NCBI RefSeq assembly: GCF_002237365.1
Contig: NZ_NMUO01000031.1
Span: 1 to 38,745 of the forward strand
Length of the DNA: 38,745 nt
Reading direction: 5' to 3'
DNA from: Zobellella denitrificans
Lineage (GTDB): Bacteria > Pseudomonadota > Gammaproteobacteria > Enterobacterales > Aeromonadaceae
Below the pieces are notes generated by a model. The model searched no databases, was not told the DNA's origin, and saw only the letters and a program-made list of their open reading frames with translations. The translations under genes and the position numbers were made by a program. Position 1 is the stretch's first letter. Each line of letters begins with the position of its first letter. Positions 18,827 to 26,986 of this stretch are shown here, piece after piece.

Positions 18827-19984
18827 ATGGAGATGGTGTTATCTGCTGCCATAATGCTGACGCTGGCGGCGTCGGCCTTTATTCTGCTGCGCTTCGGCAA
18901 GTTGCGCTGCCAGGGTGAAATGCCCACTTCGCTGTTCACCTTTATCGCCATTCTGTTTACCTCGGGCCTGGACGTGGGCCTGGTGATGTTCCCCCTGACC
19001 GAATTTCCGGTGTACGCCAGCGAGCCCGAATACGGCTTCGCCAATCCGCTCGCCATCGAGTTCGGCTTCTGGGGCTTTCTGGTGTGGATGTTCTACTTCC
19101 TGACCACCTTCTACTTCGTGCTGATCGAGCCCAGGCTCAAGTTGTTCGAGATCCCTTTCGTCAAGCTTATCAACAACCTGGTGATTATCGGCACCTGCGC
19201 CTTCACCGGCTTCCTGTTCCTGAGCTACCTGCCCGACTATGTGGAAGGCATCACGCCCGCGGTGCGCTACGGCCTGGTGGCCCTGGTGGTGCTGTGCGCG
19301 GTCTGGTCCAGCTCGGATGTGCGCTACGTCAAGTTCCTGAGCGTGGCCTCCACCTGGCTGTTCCTGGCGCTGATCGGCACCATGTGGTGGAATTCGGGCG
19401 CCAGCCTGGCGGGCCTGGGCGGCACCGTGGCCGGCATCGGCGAGTATTTCACCAATATTCATGAATTTGTCACCCCGATCACCGATTACCACGCCTTCTA
19501 CCTGTTCTGGTGGTTCTCCTGGAGCATCATGATCGGCCAGTTCGTGGCCCGCTTCGCCGGCGGCCTGCCGGCCTGGCAGCTGTGCATCGCCATGCTGGTG
19601 GTGCCCTCCATTCCCATCGCCATCTGGTTCTCGGTGCTCTACCTGCATTTCAGCGAGGCGATCGCCATCGCCGGCGCGCTCAAGCTGGCGATGGTGGTGG
19701 TGGGGGTCATCTTCGTGATCAACTCCCTCGACTCCCTGATCCGCCTCTACACCAGCAACCTGAACCTGGAACCGGGCCGGATCGGGTTGCCGGCCTACGT
19801 GGCGGGCAACTGGGTGCTGATGTTCGGCCTGGTGCTGCTGTTCCAGTTCACCCCGCTCAAGATTGAGTGGGTGGGCACAGTGGTGATCTTCCTCTACGCC
19901 CTGATCGCCGGCCTGCTGTGGCAGCGGCGGGCCCAGTGCAGCGCCCTGGGGCAAGGAGTAAAGGTGTCCGCCAAGGCCGGCTGA
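18827..19984 (+). CDS. Short divergent BCCT-family transporter, putative choline carrier
   Basis: 385-aa integral membrane protein with about 11 hydrophobic segments. It is related to betaine/choline/carnitine transporters: FGKLRCQGEMP then ILFTSGLDVGLVMFPLTEF aligns with FGQLRLGDDDSRPE and MLFSAGMGIGLVFWSIAEP of the full BCCT protein at 27962. The Trp-rich signature is kept as YLFWWFSWSIMIGQFVARF (225-243). It starts at the equivalent of the second helix and ends early, so it is about 145 residues shorter. The glycine-rich substrate/sodium motif GMGIG reads GLDVG (47-51). Ribosome site AAGAGGA precedes ATG 18827; a clear terminator follows. The BetI operator upstream points to choline. Function is inference. 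Confidence 0.75.
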   Translation: MEMVLSAAIMLTLAASAFILLRFGKLRCQGEMPTSLFTFIAILFTSGLDVGLVMFPLTEFPVYASEPEYGFANPLAIEFGFWGFLVWMFYFLTTFYFVLIEPRLKLFEIPFVKLINNLVIIGTCAFTGFLFLSYLPDYVEGITPAVRYGLVALVVLCAVWSSSDVRYVKFLSVASTWLFLALIGTMWWNSGASLAGLGGTVAGIGEYFTNIHEFVTPITDYHAFYLFWWFSWSIMIGQFVARFAGGLPAWQLCIAMLVVPSIPIAIWFSVLYLHFSEAIAIAGALKLAMVVVGVIFVINSLDSLIRLYTSNLNLEPGRIGLPAYVAGNWVLMFGLVLLFQFTPLKIEWVGTVVIFLYALIAGLLWQRRAQCSALGQGVKVSAKAG

Positions 19985-20004
19985 AAATAGGAAAGTTGTT
20001 ACGG

Positions 20005-20029
20005 AAGGGTCGCTGCGGCGGCCCTTTTT
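20005..20029 (+). terminator. Intrinsic terminator of the short BCCT gene
   Basis: GGGTCGC-tgcg-GCGGCCC stem followed by TTTTTG, 20 bases after the stop codon. Confidence 0.85.
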
Positions 20030-20045
20030 GTGTTTGGAGCCAGGA

Positions 20046-20105
20046 GGTCGACTTCAGTCGACCAAGCCCCGACGCCGTGATGGGAAAGGTCGATTGAAAT
20101 CGGCC
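20046..20105. repeat. REP pair in the 19985-20454 gap
   Basis: GGTCGACTTCAGTCGACC (20046-20063) and GGTCGATTGAAATCGGCC (20088-20105) are two more members of the REP family found beside the RAYT gene, arranged as a pair. Confidence 0.75.
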
Positions 20106-20121
20106 CTGCCTTGGGGCACGT

Positions 20122-20362
20122 GCGGGCCGCCTGCGCTCCACCGGCAAAGGTGCACATCTGCAAATTCAGAACTCAGGCAGTGACGCTCCTTGGGGCGCGG
20201 GCGGCTCGCCCGCATGAAGATGGCACCGAGCTGGATGAAGGCACGGTGTAACCCGCGATGCCTGTTCTGCCCCGAGCCTTTTTAACCCCGTGGTGTGGTA
20301 GGTCAACCCGAGGGGTTTGTGCTGCGCGCGAAGACAGGCGGGCCGCCTGCGCGCCACCGGCA
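20122..20362. repeat. Direct repeat pair with a GC hairpin between
   Basis: A 25-base segment starting GCGGGCCGCCTGCGC is present at 20122-20146 and again at 20338-20362 with one difference. A hairpin GCGGGCG-gct-CGCCCGC lies at 20197-20213, resembling the one after fdhD. No coding capacity is credible here; the rest of this 470-base gap holds only repeats and two terminators. Confidence 0.55.
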
Positions 20363-20372
20363 CCGGCGAACG

Positions 20373-20406
20373 CAAAAAAGCCTGAGCCTTATTATCCGGC
20401 TCAGGC
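20373..20406 (-). terminator. Intrinsic terminator of gbcB
   Basis: On the minus strand GCCTGAGCC and GGCTCAGGC pair perfectly (9 bp) around a 9-base loop and are followed by TTTTTT. It lies 49 bases after the gbcB stop. Confidence 0.9.
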
Positions 20407-20454
20407 AAAGTGGATGGACCTAGTAAGATCCCCTCGACCAAGTAATCCGTTAAC

Positions 20455-21561
20455 TCAAAACGCGACCTCCACGTTGCCGCTGGGCACGCTGCAGCAGCTC
20501 AGCACATAGCCTTCGGCGACGTCCTCGTCGGTGATACCACCGTTGTGCTCCATGGCCACCTCGCCTTTGGTCACCTTCACCTTGCAGGTGCCACAAATGC
20601 CCATGCCGCAGGCCTTGGGAATATGCAGGCCCACCTGGGCGGCGGCGCTGTGCAGGGTTTCGCCGGGCATTATGTCCACCTGCAGATCGCTCTCCAGGAA
20701 GGAGATGGTCAGCCGGTCTTCGGTACGCTCCAATTCTTCAGCCAGCTCCGAGGCCTCCTGGGCCATATGTTCCACGTCTTCGATAACATCCGCCGGGGTG
20801 GCGCCGAAGCTTTCCTCGTGGTAGTGGTCCATATCGAAGCCGGCGTGCTGCAGCAGGGTACGAACGGCTTTCATATAGGGGGCCGGGCCGCAGCAGAAGA
20901 TTTCCCTATCCATAAAGTCGGGGGCGATCAGGCTCAGCATGGTGCCGCTCAGGTAGCCCCGGTAGCCGCTCCAGGTTTCGCCGATGTCGGTGCGCTCGCA
21001 AATCAGGCTCAGGTGGATGTTGTTCAGCCGCGAGTCCATGTGCTGCAGCTCCCGGTAGAACACCAGATCCTTCGGCGTGCGGGCGCTGTGCACAAAATGG
21101 ATGTCCACCTCGGCGTTGGTGTCGAACCACCAGCGCGCCATCGACATCACCGGAGTGATGCCCACGCCGCCGGAGAGCAGCAACACCTTGTCGTTGGGAA
21201 AGTCGATGCAGTTGAAATTGCCCACCGGGCCGTGCACCGCCAGGGCGTCACCTTCCTTCAGGTTGTCGTGCAGCCAGTTGGACACCACACCGCCGGGCAC
21301 CCGCTTGACGGTAATGGAAAAGCTGTAGGGCACCGAGGGCGAGGAGGCAATGGTGTAACTGCGCATCACCTGCTGCCCATCGATTTCAAGCTCCAGGGTC
21401 ACGAACTGGCCGGGCTTGAAGAAAAACAGCAGCGGGCTCTCCGCGGTAAAGCAGAAGGTGCGTACGTCCCAGGTTTCCTGGATCACGCGCACGCAGCGCA
21501 CCGGGTGGCGACCGTTGCTCCAGGTTTGGGTATTGATGGGTGAAATAAAGTCCTGATTCAT
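20455..21561 (-). CDS. gbcB: Glycine betaine demethylase reductase subunit GbcB
   Basis: Ferredoxin-NAD(P)H reductase-type partner of the Rieske oxygenase GbcA; 368 aa, close to the Pseudomonas protein. Flavin-binding RSYTIASSPS near 88-97, nucleotide-binding LLSGGVGITPVMSM near 150, CCGPAPYM near 245, and a C-terminal plant-type 2Fe-2S domain with C-x4-C-x2-C in ACGMGICGTCKV and the fourth Cys in YVLSCCSVP. ATG 21561 was chosen because GGAGGAC precedes it at good spacing; the in-frame extension to 21690 is unlike the family. It is divergent from gbcA with a 302-base shared control region, the arrangement known in Pseudomonas. Confidence 0.95.
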   Translation of the reverse strand: MNQDFISPINTQTWSNGRHPVRCVRVIQETWDVRTFCFTAESPLLFFFKPGQFVTLELEIDGQQVMRSYTIASSPSVPYSFSITVKRVPGGVVSNWLHDNLKEGDALAVHGPVGNFNCIDFPNDKVLLLSGGVGITPVMSMARWWFDTNAEVDIHFVHSARTPKDLVFYRELQHMDSRLNNIHLSLICERTDIGETWSGYRGYLSGTMLSLIAPDFMDREIFCCGPAPYMKAVRTLLQHAGFDMDHYHEESFGATPADVIEDVEHMAQEASELAEELERTEDRLTISFLESDLQVDIMPGETLHSAAAQVGLHIPKACGMGICGTCKVKVTKGEVAMEHNGGITDEDVAEGYVLSCCSVPSGNVEVAF

Positions 21562-21618
21562 CGCTGTCCTCCGGTGGGGCCCGGGGAGGGATCCCCGCGT
21601 TGTCCTTATGCCCGCATT

Positions 21619-21691
21619 CTTGAGCAGTTTGGCCCCGGACGGTTGCTTAAAAACGACATGGAAATGTCCGCCAGCCCCGCTTCTGCTCAAG
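21619..21691. promoter_or_regulatory. Inverted repeats in the gbcA-gbcB control region
   Basis: CTTGAGCAG (21619-21627) and CTGCTCAAG (21683-21691) are perfect inverse copies. Between them is GACAT-GGAA-ATGTC (21655-21668). This lies between the divergent gbcB and gbcA promoters, where GbdR is expected to act. I cannot tell which element, if any, is its site. Confidence 0.3.
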
Positions 21692-21863
21692 GGATAGGCG
21701 GCGCCGGGACAGTGTGGGGGCGGGCAGGTCGGAAAACCCCGGGAGGTGAGTCGTTTTCAGATAATCCGTACCGGATAACCATGATAAAAATAAGGCCAAC
21801 AGTGGGGGTCAACTCAGCGGTCGGGACACCCACTCCCTCAACACAGCAAAGGAAGCAATACAG

Positions 21864-23141
21864 ATGGAGCAGACCAACACCACCGTCACCGGCAACAGCC
21901 CCAAACTGGCGGAAACCGTACAACTGTTGCAGCAGCGTCGTCCCGGCTACTCTCTTCCCCAGGCCTGCTACAACAGCGCCGAGGTGTTCGCCGCCGACAT
22001 GGAGCAGATCTTCTACAAGGAATGGCTGTACGTGGGCCTGACCTGCGAGATCCCCCAGCCGGGCAACTTCATTACCCTGGAGGTGGGCAACAACCCCATC
22101 ACCATAGTGCGCAACAAGCAGATGGGAGTGCAGGCCTTCCACAACGTCTGCCGCCACCGGGGCTCGCGCCTGTGCACCTCGAAAAAGGGCAAGGTGGCCA
22201 AGCTGGTGTGCCCCTACCACCAGTGGACCTATGAGCTGGATGGCCAGCTGATCTACGCCGGCAACGAGATGGGCGACCAGTTCGACAAGGCCGACTTCCC
22301 GCTCAAGCAGGTGCACACCAAAACCGCCGGCGGCTACATCTTTATCAGCCTGGCGGAGAACCCGCCGGAAATCGACGGCTTCCTGGCCGAGCTGGAGCGC
22401 TACCTGGAGCCCTACGATCTGGAAAACGCCAAGGTGGCGGTGCAGTCCGAGATCATCGAGCAGGCCAACTGGAAGCTGGTGATCGAGAACAACCGGGAGT
22501 GCTACCACTGCGCCGGCTCCCACCCGGAGCTGCTCAACACCCTGCTGGAGTGGGACGACACCAACGATCCCCGTGCCAGCGACGCCTTCAAGGCTCACGT
22601 GGCGCGCAAGGCGGCCGAGTGGGATGCCGACAACATCCCCCACGAGCACATCTCCTTCGGCCTGCGCAACCGCATGGTGCGCATGCCCCTGGCCGAGGGC
22701 AAGGTGGCCATGACCATCGACGGCAGCCCCGCCTGCCAGAAGCTGCTGGGCCGGGTCAAGGAGCGGGACCTGGGCTCGCTGCGCATACTGCACCTGCCCA
22801 ACTCCTGGAACCACGGCCAGGGCGACCACCTGATCACCTTCCAGGTGATCCCGGTCGGCCCGCAGCAGACCAAGGTGATCACCAAGTGGGTGGTACACAA
22901 GGACGCGGTGGAAGGAGTGGACTACGACGTGGAGAAACTGCGCCGGGTGTGGGATGCCACCAACGATCAGGACAGAACCCTGGCCGAGGAGAACCAGCGC
23001 GGCATCAACTCCATCGCCTACGAGCCTGGTCCCTATTCGCCCACCTACGAGTTCGGGGTAGTGAACTTCATCAACTGGTACGCCGACACCTTCGTCGCCA
23101 ACGCCCTGGGCCAGACCCTGCCCATCGCCCTGCCGGAATAA
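21864..23141 (+). CDS. gbcA: Glycine betaine demethylase oxygenase subunit GbcA
   Basis: 425-aa Rieske non-heme iron oxygenase that removes one methyl of glycine betaine as formaldehyde, yielding dimethylglycine, using electrons from GbcB. Rieske 2Fe-2S ligands are C96/H98 (CRHRGSRLC) and C116/H119 (CPYHQW). Mononuclear iron ligands H215 and H220 lie in NNRECYHCAGSH, with an Asp expected in the C-terminal domain. ATG 21864 follows AAGGAAGCAATACAG. Start of the second step of the pathway; its formaldehyde goes to FdhA. Confidence 0.96.
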   Translation: MEQTNTTVTGNSPKLAETVQLLQQRRPGYSLPQACYNSAEVFAADMEQIFYKEWLYVGLTCEIPQPGNFITLEVGNNPITIVRNKQMGVQAFHNVCRHRGSRLCTSKKGKVAKLVCPYHQWTYELDGQLIYAGNEMGDQFDKADFPLKQVHTKTAGGYIFISLAENPPEIDGFLAELERYLEPYDLENAKVAVQSEIIEQANWKLVIENNRECYHCAGSHPELLNTLLEWDDTNDPRASDAFKAHVARKAAEWDADNIPHEHISFGLRNRMVRMPLAEGKVAMTIDGSPACQKLLGRVKERDLGSLRILHLPNSWNHGQGDHLITFQVIPVGPQQTKVITKWVVHKDAVEGVDYDVEKLRRVWDATNDQDRTLAEENQRGINSIAYEPGPYSPTYEFGVVNFINWYADTFVANALGQTLPIALPE

Positions 23142-23155
23142 GCCATCACGACAAA

Positions 23156-23177
23156 GGGGGAGCCGCCCGGCTCCCCC
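23156..23177. terminator. Hairpin after gbcA
   Basis: GGGGGAGCC and GGCTCCCCC pair perfectly (9 bp) around GCCC, 14 bases after the gbcA stop. No T-run follows on the plus strand, so termination strength is uncertain. Confidence 0.5.
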
Positions 23178-23245
23178 AGCAGCCGAGGTACGGACTCTTC
23201 AGCAGCGTATATTCCGCTTGTTGGCGTACAGCCCTGCCTGCGATC

Positions 23246-23262
23246 TGCAAAAGGATTTTGCA
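23246..23262. promoter_or_regulatory. Palindrome upstream of the TRAP operon
   Basis: TGCAAAAGGATTTTGCA is a perfect 7-bp inverted repeat with a 3-base centre, 87 bases before dctP. It could be an operator for an unlinked regulator of the transporter; no regulator gene is adjacent. Confidence 0.35.
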
Positions 23263-23348
23263 CAACATCCGTGCGAGCCCGGCTCGGACGACGCGCCGGT
23301 GATCCACCAGTGTTTCATCAGCACGACATCATATAGGGAGATAACCAC

Positions 23349-24356
23349 ATGAAGACAATCGGACTCAGTTTCAAAACCCTGCTGGCTTCTGCCATTACCG
23401 CCGCCTGCCTGGTCAGTACCGGTGCCCAGGCGCTGACCCTGAAGCTCGCCACCGACTCGGGCACCCAGGGGTCGCCGGCCGGAGACGCCCTGAAAAAATG
23501 GGGGGAGCTTATCGAGCAGAAGTCCGGCGGCGACATCGAGACCAAGGTTTACTACCAGAATGAGCTGGGCGGCCAGCAGGAAGTGTTCGACCTGCATGTC
23601 GCCGGCGACGTGGATGTCATGCTGAACTGGCCCATGACCTCCTACGACAAGCGCATTGGCGTGATTTACACCCCCTACATGACCCTGTCGTGGGATGAGG
23701 CGCTCAACGCCTACAGCCCGGGTGGCTGGGTCAACAACCTGCTCGGCGGCGTGTACGAAGACATTGGCCTGAAGTTCTTCGGACCCTGGCCCGAAGGGTT
23801 CAACGGCGTGGGCTCCCGGGGCAAGTACGCACTCAATATCAAGGATGCGGAAGGGCTCAAAGTGCGCACCATGACGGTGTTCCCGGCCCCGCAGACCATG
23901 CAGGCCCTGGGTTATCAGACTGCCGCCATCGATTGGGGCGAGGTGTATACCGCGCTGCAGACCGGTGTGGTCGACGGTGAGGCCGGCAACGTTATCTACT
24001 GGGACTACGAGTACTTCCGGGACTCGCTCGATTACTACGTGCAGACCAAGCACTTCTTTATGACCGGGGTGCTGTCGATGAACCTGGATGTGTGGGAGAG
24101 CATGACCGAGGAGCAGCAAAAAGTGGTGCAGGAAGCGGCGGTGGAAATCATGAACGAGCAGTTCAAGGCCGCCAAGGAGCAGGACGAGTACTACATCAAA
24201 AAGGCCCAGGAGGCCGGCATGAAGTATTTCGAGCCCAGCGAAGAGCAGCTGCGCGAGTTTGCCCGGGCCGCCCGGGAGAAGGTCTGGCCGCTGATGGACA
24301 AGGAAATCGGCCCCGAGATCATGAATGCCATTCGTGCCAATGCCACCGAGCTTTAA
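23349..24356 (+). CDS. TRAP transporter periplasmic solute-binding protein (DctP family)
   Basis: 335-aa extracytoplasmic receptor of a sodium-driven TRAP transporter. A signal peptide is visible (MKTIGLSFKTLLASAITAAC, cleavage near AQA-LT). The mature protein starts LTLKLATDSGTQGSPAGDAL, then has the DctP-type GGQQEVFDLHVAGDVDV, GLKVRTMTVFPAPQTMQALG and YTALQTGVVDGEAG segments with the Arg (KVRTM) that usually binds a carboxylate. AGGGAG precedes the ATG. The solute is unknown; position after gbcA suggests, but does not show, a betaine-related or other carboxylate ligand. Confidence 0.92.
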   Translation: MKTIGLSFKTLLASAITAACLVSTGAQALTLKLATDSGTQGSPAGDALKKWGELIEQKSGGDIETKVYYQNELGGQQEVFDLHVAGDVDVMLNWPMTSYDKRIGVIYTPYMTLSWDEALNAYSPGGWVNNLLGGVYEDIGLKFFGPWPEGFNGVGSRGKYALNIKDAEGLKVRTMTVFPAPQTMQALGYQTAAIDWGEVYTALQTGVVDGEAGNVIYWDYEYFRDSLDYYVQTKHFFMTGVLSMNLDVWESMTEEQQKVVQEAAVEIMNEQFKAAKEQDEYYIKKAQEAGMKYFEPSEEQLREFARAAREKVWPLMDKEIGPEIMNAIRANATEL

Positions 24357-24382
24357 CCGGACAGACGCAGTGTTTCAACATG

Positions 24383-24410
24383 ACCGGCCCATCTCCTGGG
24401 CCGGTTTTTT
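24383..24410 (+). terminator. Hairpin with T-run between dctP and dctQ (likely attenuator)
   Basis: ACCGGCCCA-tctcc-TGGGCCGGT is followed by TTTTT. It looks like an intrinsic terminator just 15 bases before dctQ. Partial termination here would make more binding protein than membrane subunits, a common pattern in such operons. Confidence 0.8.
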
Positions 24411-24425
24411 CAGAGGTTGCAGAAA

Positions 24426-24956
24426 ATGATCGGCAGATTCTTTTCCAGACTGGATCGGGGTGTCGGCTGGTTGCTGGAAGCGGCTGCGTTCGCATCCAGC
24501 CTGCTGGTGGTGGGACTGATGCTGTTTCTGGTGCTGGCGCGCTATGTGTTCGGCTGGTCGGTAGTCGGCCTGCTGGAACTTATCATGCTGTTTGGCATGT
24601 GGCTTTACATGCTGGGTGCGCTGATCGCCAGTCGCCGCAACGAGCATCTGGTGGTGGACTTCGTCCAGCTGCAGATCACCGATCATCGGCTCCAATTAAT
24701 GCACAAGGCATTGATCTCGCTGATTACCTTCATGATCTGTCTGTTCTTTGTGGTACTGGCCTGGCGCATGCTGGCCTGGGGCCTGCGCAGGCCTCAATCG
24801 ACCCCTGGTATGGGTATCCCGCTGTGGCTGCCCCAGGCGTCTATCATGCTGGCGGCCGTGGGTTGCAGCTGTTATTCGCTGCGTGATTTGCTGGGGGCCG
24901 TTACCGGCCTGTGCGGTGCGGGCTGCGACTCCCGCCGGCTGAAAGAGGAACACTGA
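24426..24956 (+). CDS. TRAP transporter small membrane subunit (DctQ family)
   Basis: 176-aa protein with four membrane helices (ASSLLVVGLMLFLVLARYVF; LLELIMLFGMWLYMLGALIA; LISLITFMICLFFVVLAW; ASIMLAAVGCSCYSL). The family signature ASRRNEHLVVDF follows helix two. ATG 24426 is chosen with AGAGG at 8 bases; an upstream TTG at 24417 is also in frame. The dctM ATG follows the stop by one base, so the two are coupled. Confidence 0.88.
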   Translation: MIGRFFSRLDRGVGWLLEAAAFASSLLVVGLMLFLVLARYVFGWSVVGLLELIMLFGMWLYMLGALIASRRNEHLVVDFVQLQITDHRLQLMHKALISLITFMICLFFVVLAWRMLAWGLRRPQSTPGMGIPLWLPQASIMLAAVGCSCYSLRDLLGAVTGLCGAGCDSRRLKEEH

Positions 24957-24957
24957 C

Positions 24958-26256
24958 ATGGAAGGTTTGATTGCCATCGGGCTACTGATGCTGCTGATGA
25001 TCATCGGCGTGCCGGTGGCCTGGTCCTTTGCCGGGGTGCTGGCTTACATGGCGTATGTGTATGACGCCAACCTCAATACCCTGATGCTGCAGGGCTACCG
25101 CTCGGTGGACTCGGTGATCCTGATTGCCCTGCCGCTGTTCGTGCTAACCGGTTACCTGATGCAAAGTGGCGGCATTGCCCGCCGGCTGGTCGATTTTATC
25201 GAGGTCATGATCGGCAAGCGGCGGGGCGGCATGGGGGCGTCCATGGTCATGGCTTCGGGTATCTTCGGTGCCATTGCCGGCACCGCCACCGCGGCCGTTG
25301 CCTCTATCGGAACCATCATGATAGGGCCGCTGGAACAACGCGGCTATCCCCGCAGTTATTCCTCGGCCTTGCTCGGTATTTCGTCATTGCTTGGCATTCT
25401 GATCCCGCCGTCGATCACCATGATACTGTTTGCCGTGGTCACCCGGCAGTCGGTGGCCGCCTGTTTTGCGGCGTCGATCGGGCCGGCCATTCTGCTGATG
25501 CTGGGGCTTATCATCGCCAACCGCATCGGCGTGGGGCGCTTTTTCAATGAGGTGAGCAGCGCGGCCGGCAAGGGGTTCGAGCCACTGCCCGGCAAGGGCA
25601 GGGCGACGATAAAGGCCGTTCCGGCACTGTCGCTGCCGGTGATCATTCTCGGCGGTATCTACGGCGGTGTCTTTACGCCCACCGAGGCTGCGGCGGTGGC
25701 GGCCTTTTCGGCGATGCTGATCGGGTTTTTTATCTACCGGGACCTGAACCTGAAAAGCTTTGCCAAGAGCGTGGTGGCGGCGGCGGAAACCACGGGCACG
25801 GTGATCCTTATCCTGCTGTTCAGTTTTATGATCGGGCGTATCCTGGCCGCGGAGCGGATCCCTCAGGATCTGACCGAAATGGTCACCACCCTGATCGAAA
25901 ACCCGCTGCTGATACTGATTGTCGTGAATCTGTTCCTGATCGTCGCCGGCATGATTATGGATGACGTATCGGTTACCGTGGTGGTGGCGCCGCTGTTCCT
26001 GCCGCTGATGGTGGATACCGGCATCCACCCGGTGCACTTTGCCTCCATCGTCGCCTGCTCGGTGGTAATAGGCGCCAACAGCCCACCGGTGGCTCCCATC
26101 CTCTACATGGCGTGCCGTATTGGCCGGGTATCCATCCATAAAACGGTCAAACCCGCGCTGGCGCTGATGGCCTTTGTCGGCATGCCGGTGATGCTGATCA
26201 CCACCTTTGTGCCGGAGCTGTCGCTGTTCTTGCCCAGGTGGCTCGGGTTCCTGTAA
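24958..26256 (+). CDS. TRAP transporter large permease subunit (DctM family)
   Basis: 432-aa integral membrane protein, the ion-coupled translocation channel of the TRAP system. Typical DctM features: hydrophobic throughout, IALPLFVLTGYLMQSGGIA near 57-75, GSGIFGAIAGTATA-like segment (ASGIFGAIAGTATAAVASIG), LLGILIPPSITMILF near 142-156, GGVFTPTEAAAVAAF near 233-247, and a late MDDVSVTVVVAPLFLPL. Length is normal. A 10-bp hairpin follows at 26288-26310. Confidence 0.93.
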   Translation: MEGLIAIGLLMLLMIIGVPVAWSFAGVLAYMAYVYDANLNTLMLQGYRSVDSVILIALPLFVLTGYLMQSGGIARRLVDFIEVMIGKRRGGMGASMVMASGIFGAIAGTATAAVASIGTIMIGPLEQRGYPRSYSSALLGISSLLGILIPPSITMILFAVVTRQSVAACFAASIGPAILLMLGLIIANRIGVGRFFNEVSSAAGKGFEPLPGKGRATIKAVPALSLPVIILGGIYGGVFTPTEAAAVAAFSAMLIGFFIYRDLNLKSFAKSVVAAAETTGTVILILLFSFMIGRILAAERIPQDLTEMVTTLIENPLLILIVVNLFLIVAGMIMDDVSVTVVVAPLFLPLMVDTGIHPVHFASIVACSVVIGANSPPVAPILYMACRIGRVSIHKTVKPALALMAFVGMPVMLITTFVPELSLFLPRWLGFL

Positions 26257-26287
26257 CCGGGCAGCAAGCCAGTAGCAGCCGATTGAA

Positions 26288-26310
26288 AAGGGGAGCCACC
26301 GGCTCCCCTT
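26288..26310 (+). terminator. Hairpin after dctM
   Basis: AAGGGGAGCC and GGCTCCCCTT pair perfectly (10 bp) around ACC, 32 bases after the dctM stop; only a short T-run. Confidence 0.5.
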
Positions 26311-26371
26311 GATGGTTATATGCCTGGTGATCGGACCTGGCGGACAGGTCGCCTGTAGGTCCGGCCTGCAG

Positions 26372-26389
26372 GGTCGAATTTATTCGACC
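26372..26389. repeat. Single REP palindrome downstream of the RAYT gene
   Basis: GGTCGAATTTATTCGACC preceded by GCAG, followed by the same GAACCACGGCGCCGGTGGC linker as in the array at 26987. It lies 49 bases beyond the RAYT stop, so the RAYT gene is bracketed by REPs on both sides. Confidence 0.85.
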
Positions 26390-26437
26390 GAACCACGGCG
26401 CCGGTGGCAGGAAGGTAAACCAGAAACAGCGCCGTTC

Positions 26438-26887
26438 TTACAACCACATGGCATCCCACCAGGGGTAATCACCGACCCGTTTTACCAGACCGGCGCGTAA
26501 CGGATTGGCTACGATATACCGTGCTATGCCCCTTAAATCCTCGTCCTTGCGAACCGCATGATCATGAAACCCTTTTTGCCATACATGCCCTTGGTCATGC
26601 CGCAGCTCGTTCAGGTGCTTTGCCGTTCGCCCCTTGAGCAATTTGACCACCAGTGACAACTCGGTGTTTTCACCAAGTTGAAACAACCAATGCAGGTGAT
26701 CTGGCATCAGCACCCAGGCGACAGACATCATCAATTGCTCCTGGTGCAGCCGCTTCATGTCTTGCACCACGATACGAGCATGTTCAAAGGAGCCGAACCA
26801 GGGCCTTCGCCGGTGGGTGCAAATGGTGATGTGGTAGCAATAGCCGGGTAGAGAGCAACGGCCTGCCAACAGTTTGTCTCTGGTCAT
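26438..26887 (-). CDS. REP-associated tyrosine transposase (RAYT, IS200/Y1 family)
   Basis: 149-aa single-strand nuclease/transposase domesticated to act on REP hairpins. The RAYT N-terminus RCSLPGYCYHITICTHRRRPWF is present. The HUH metal motif is H64-L65-H66 in MPDHLHWLF, and the candidate catalytic tyrosine is Y124 in GIARYIVANPLRAGLV; KGFHDHAVRKDEDL is typical too. ATG 26887 is taken from similarity; ATG 26914 (adding 9 residues) is an alternative. A long in-frame extension through the repeat array is spurious. The neighbouring 82-bp array and dispersed palindromes are the likely substrates. Confidence 0.9.
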   Translation of the reverse strand: MTRDKLLAGRCSLPGYCYHITICTHRRRPWFGSFEHARIVVQDMKRLHQEQLMMSVAWVLMPDHLHWLFQLGENTELSLVVKLLKGRTAKHLNELRHDQGHVWQKGFHDHAVRKDEDLRGIARYIVANPLRAGLVKRVGDYPWWDAMWL

Positions 26888-26986
26888 GGTGAAGCAGGGA
26901 GATGGCGATGACATTCTCGGTTTTGGAAAGGGTAGTCGACACGGCGAGAGAACGGGAAGCGGACCCGACGGACGGATCGCCAGTAG

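Noticed and set aside
18607-18918. 103-codon plus frame overlapping the start of the short BCCT gene
   Set aside because: It covers the operator region and runs out of frame into the transporter gene; no domain is recognised.
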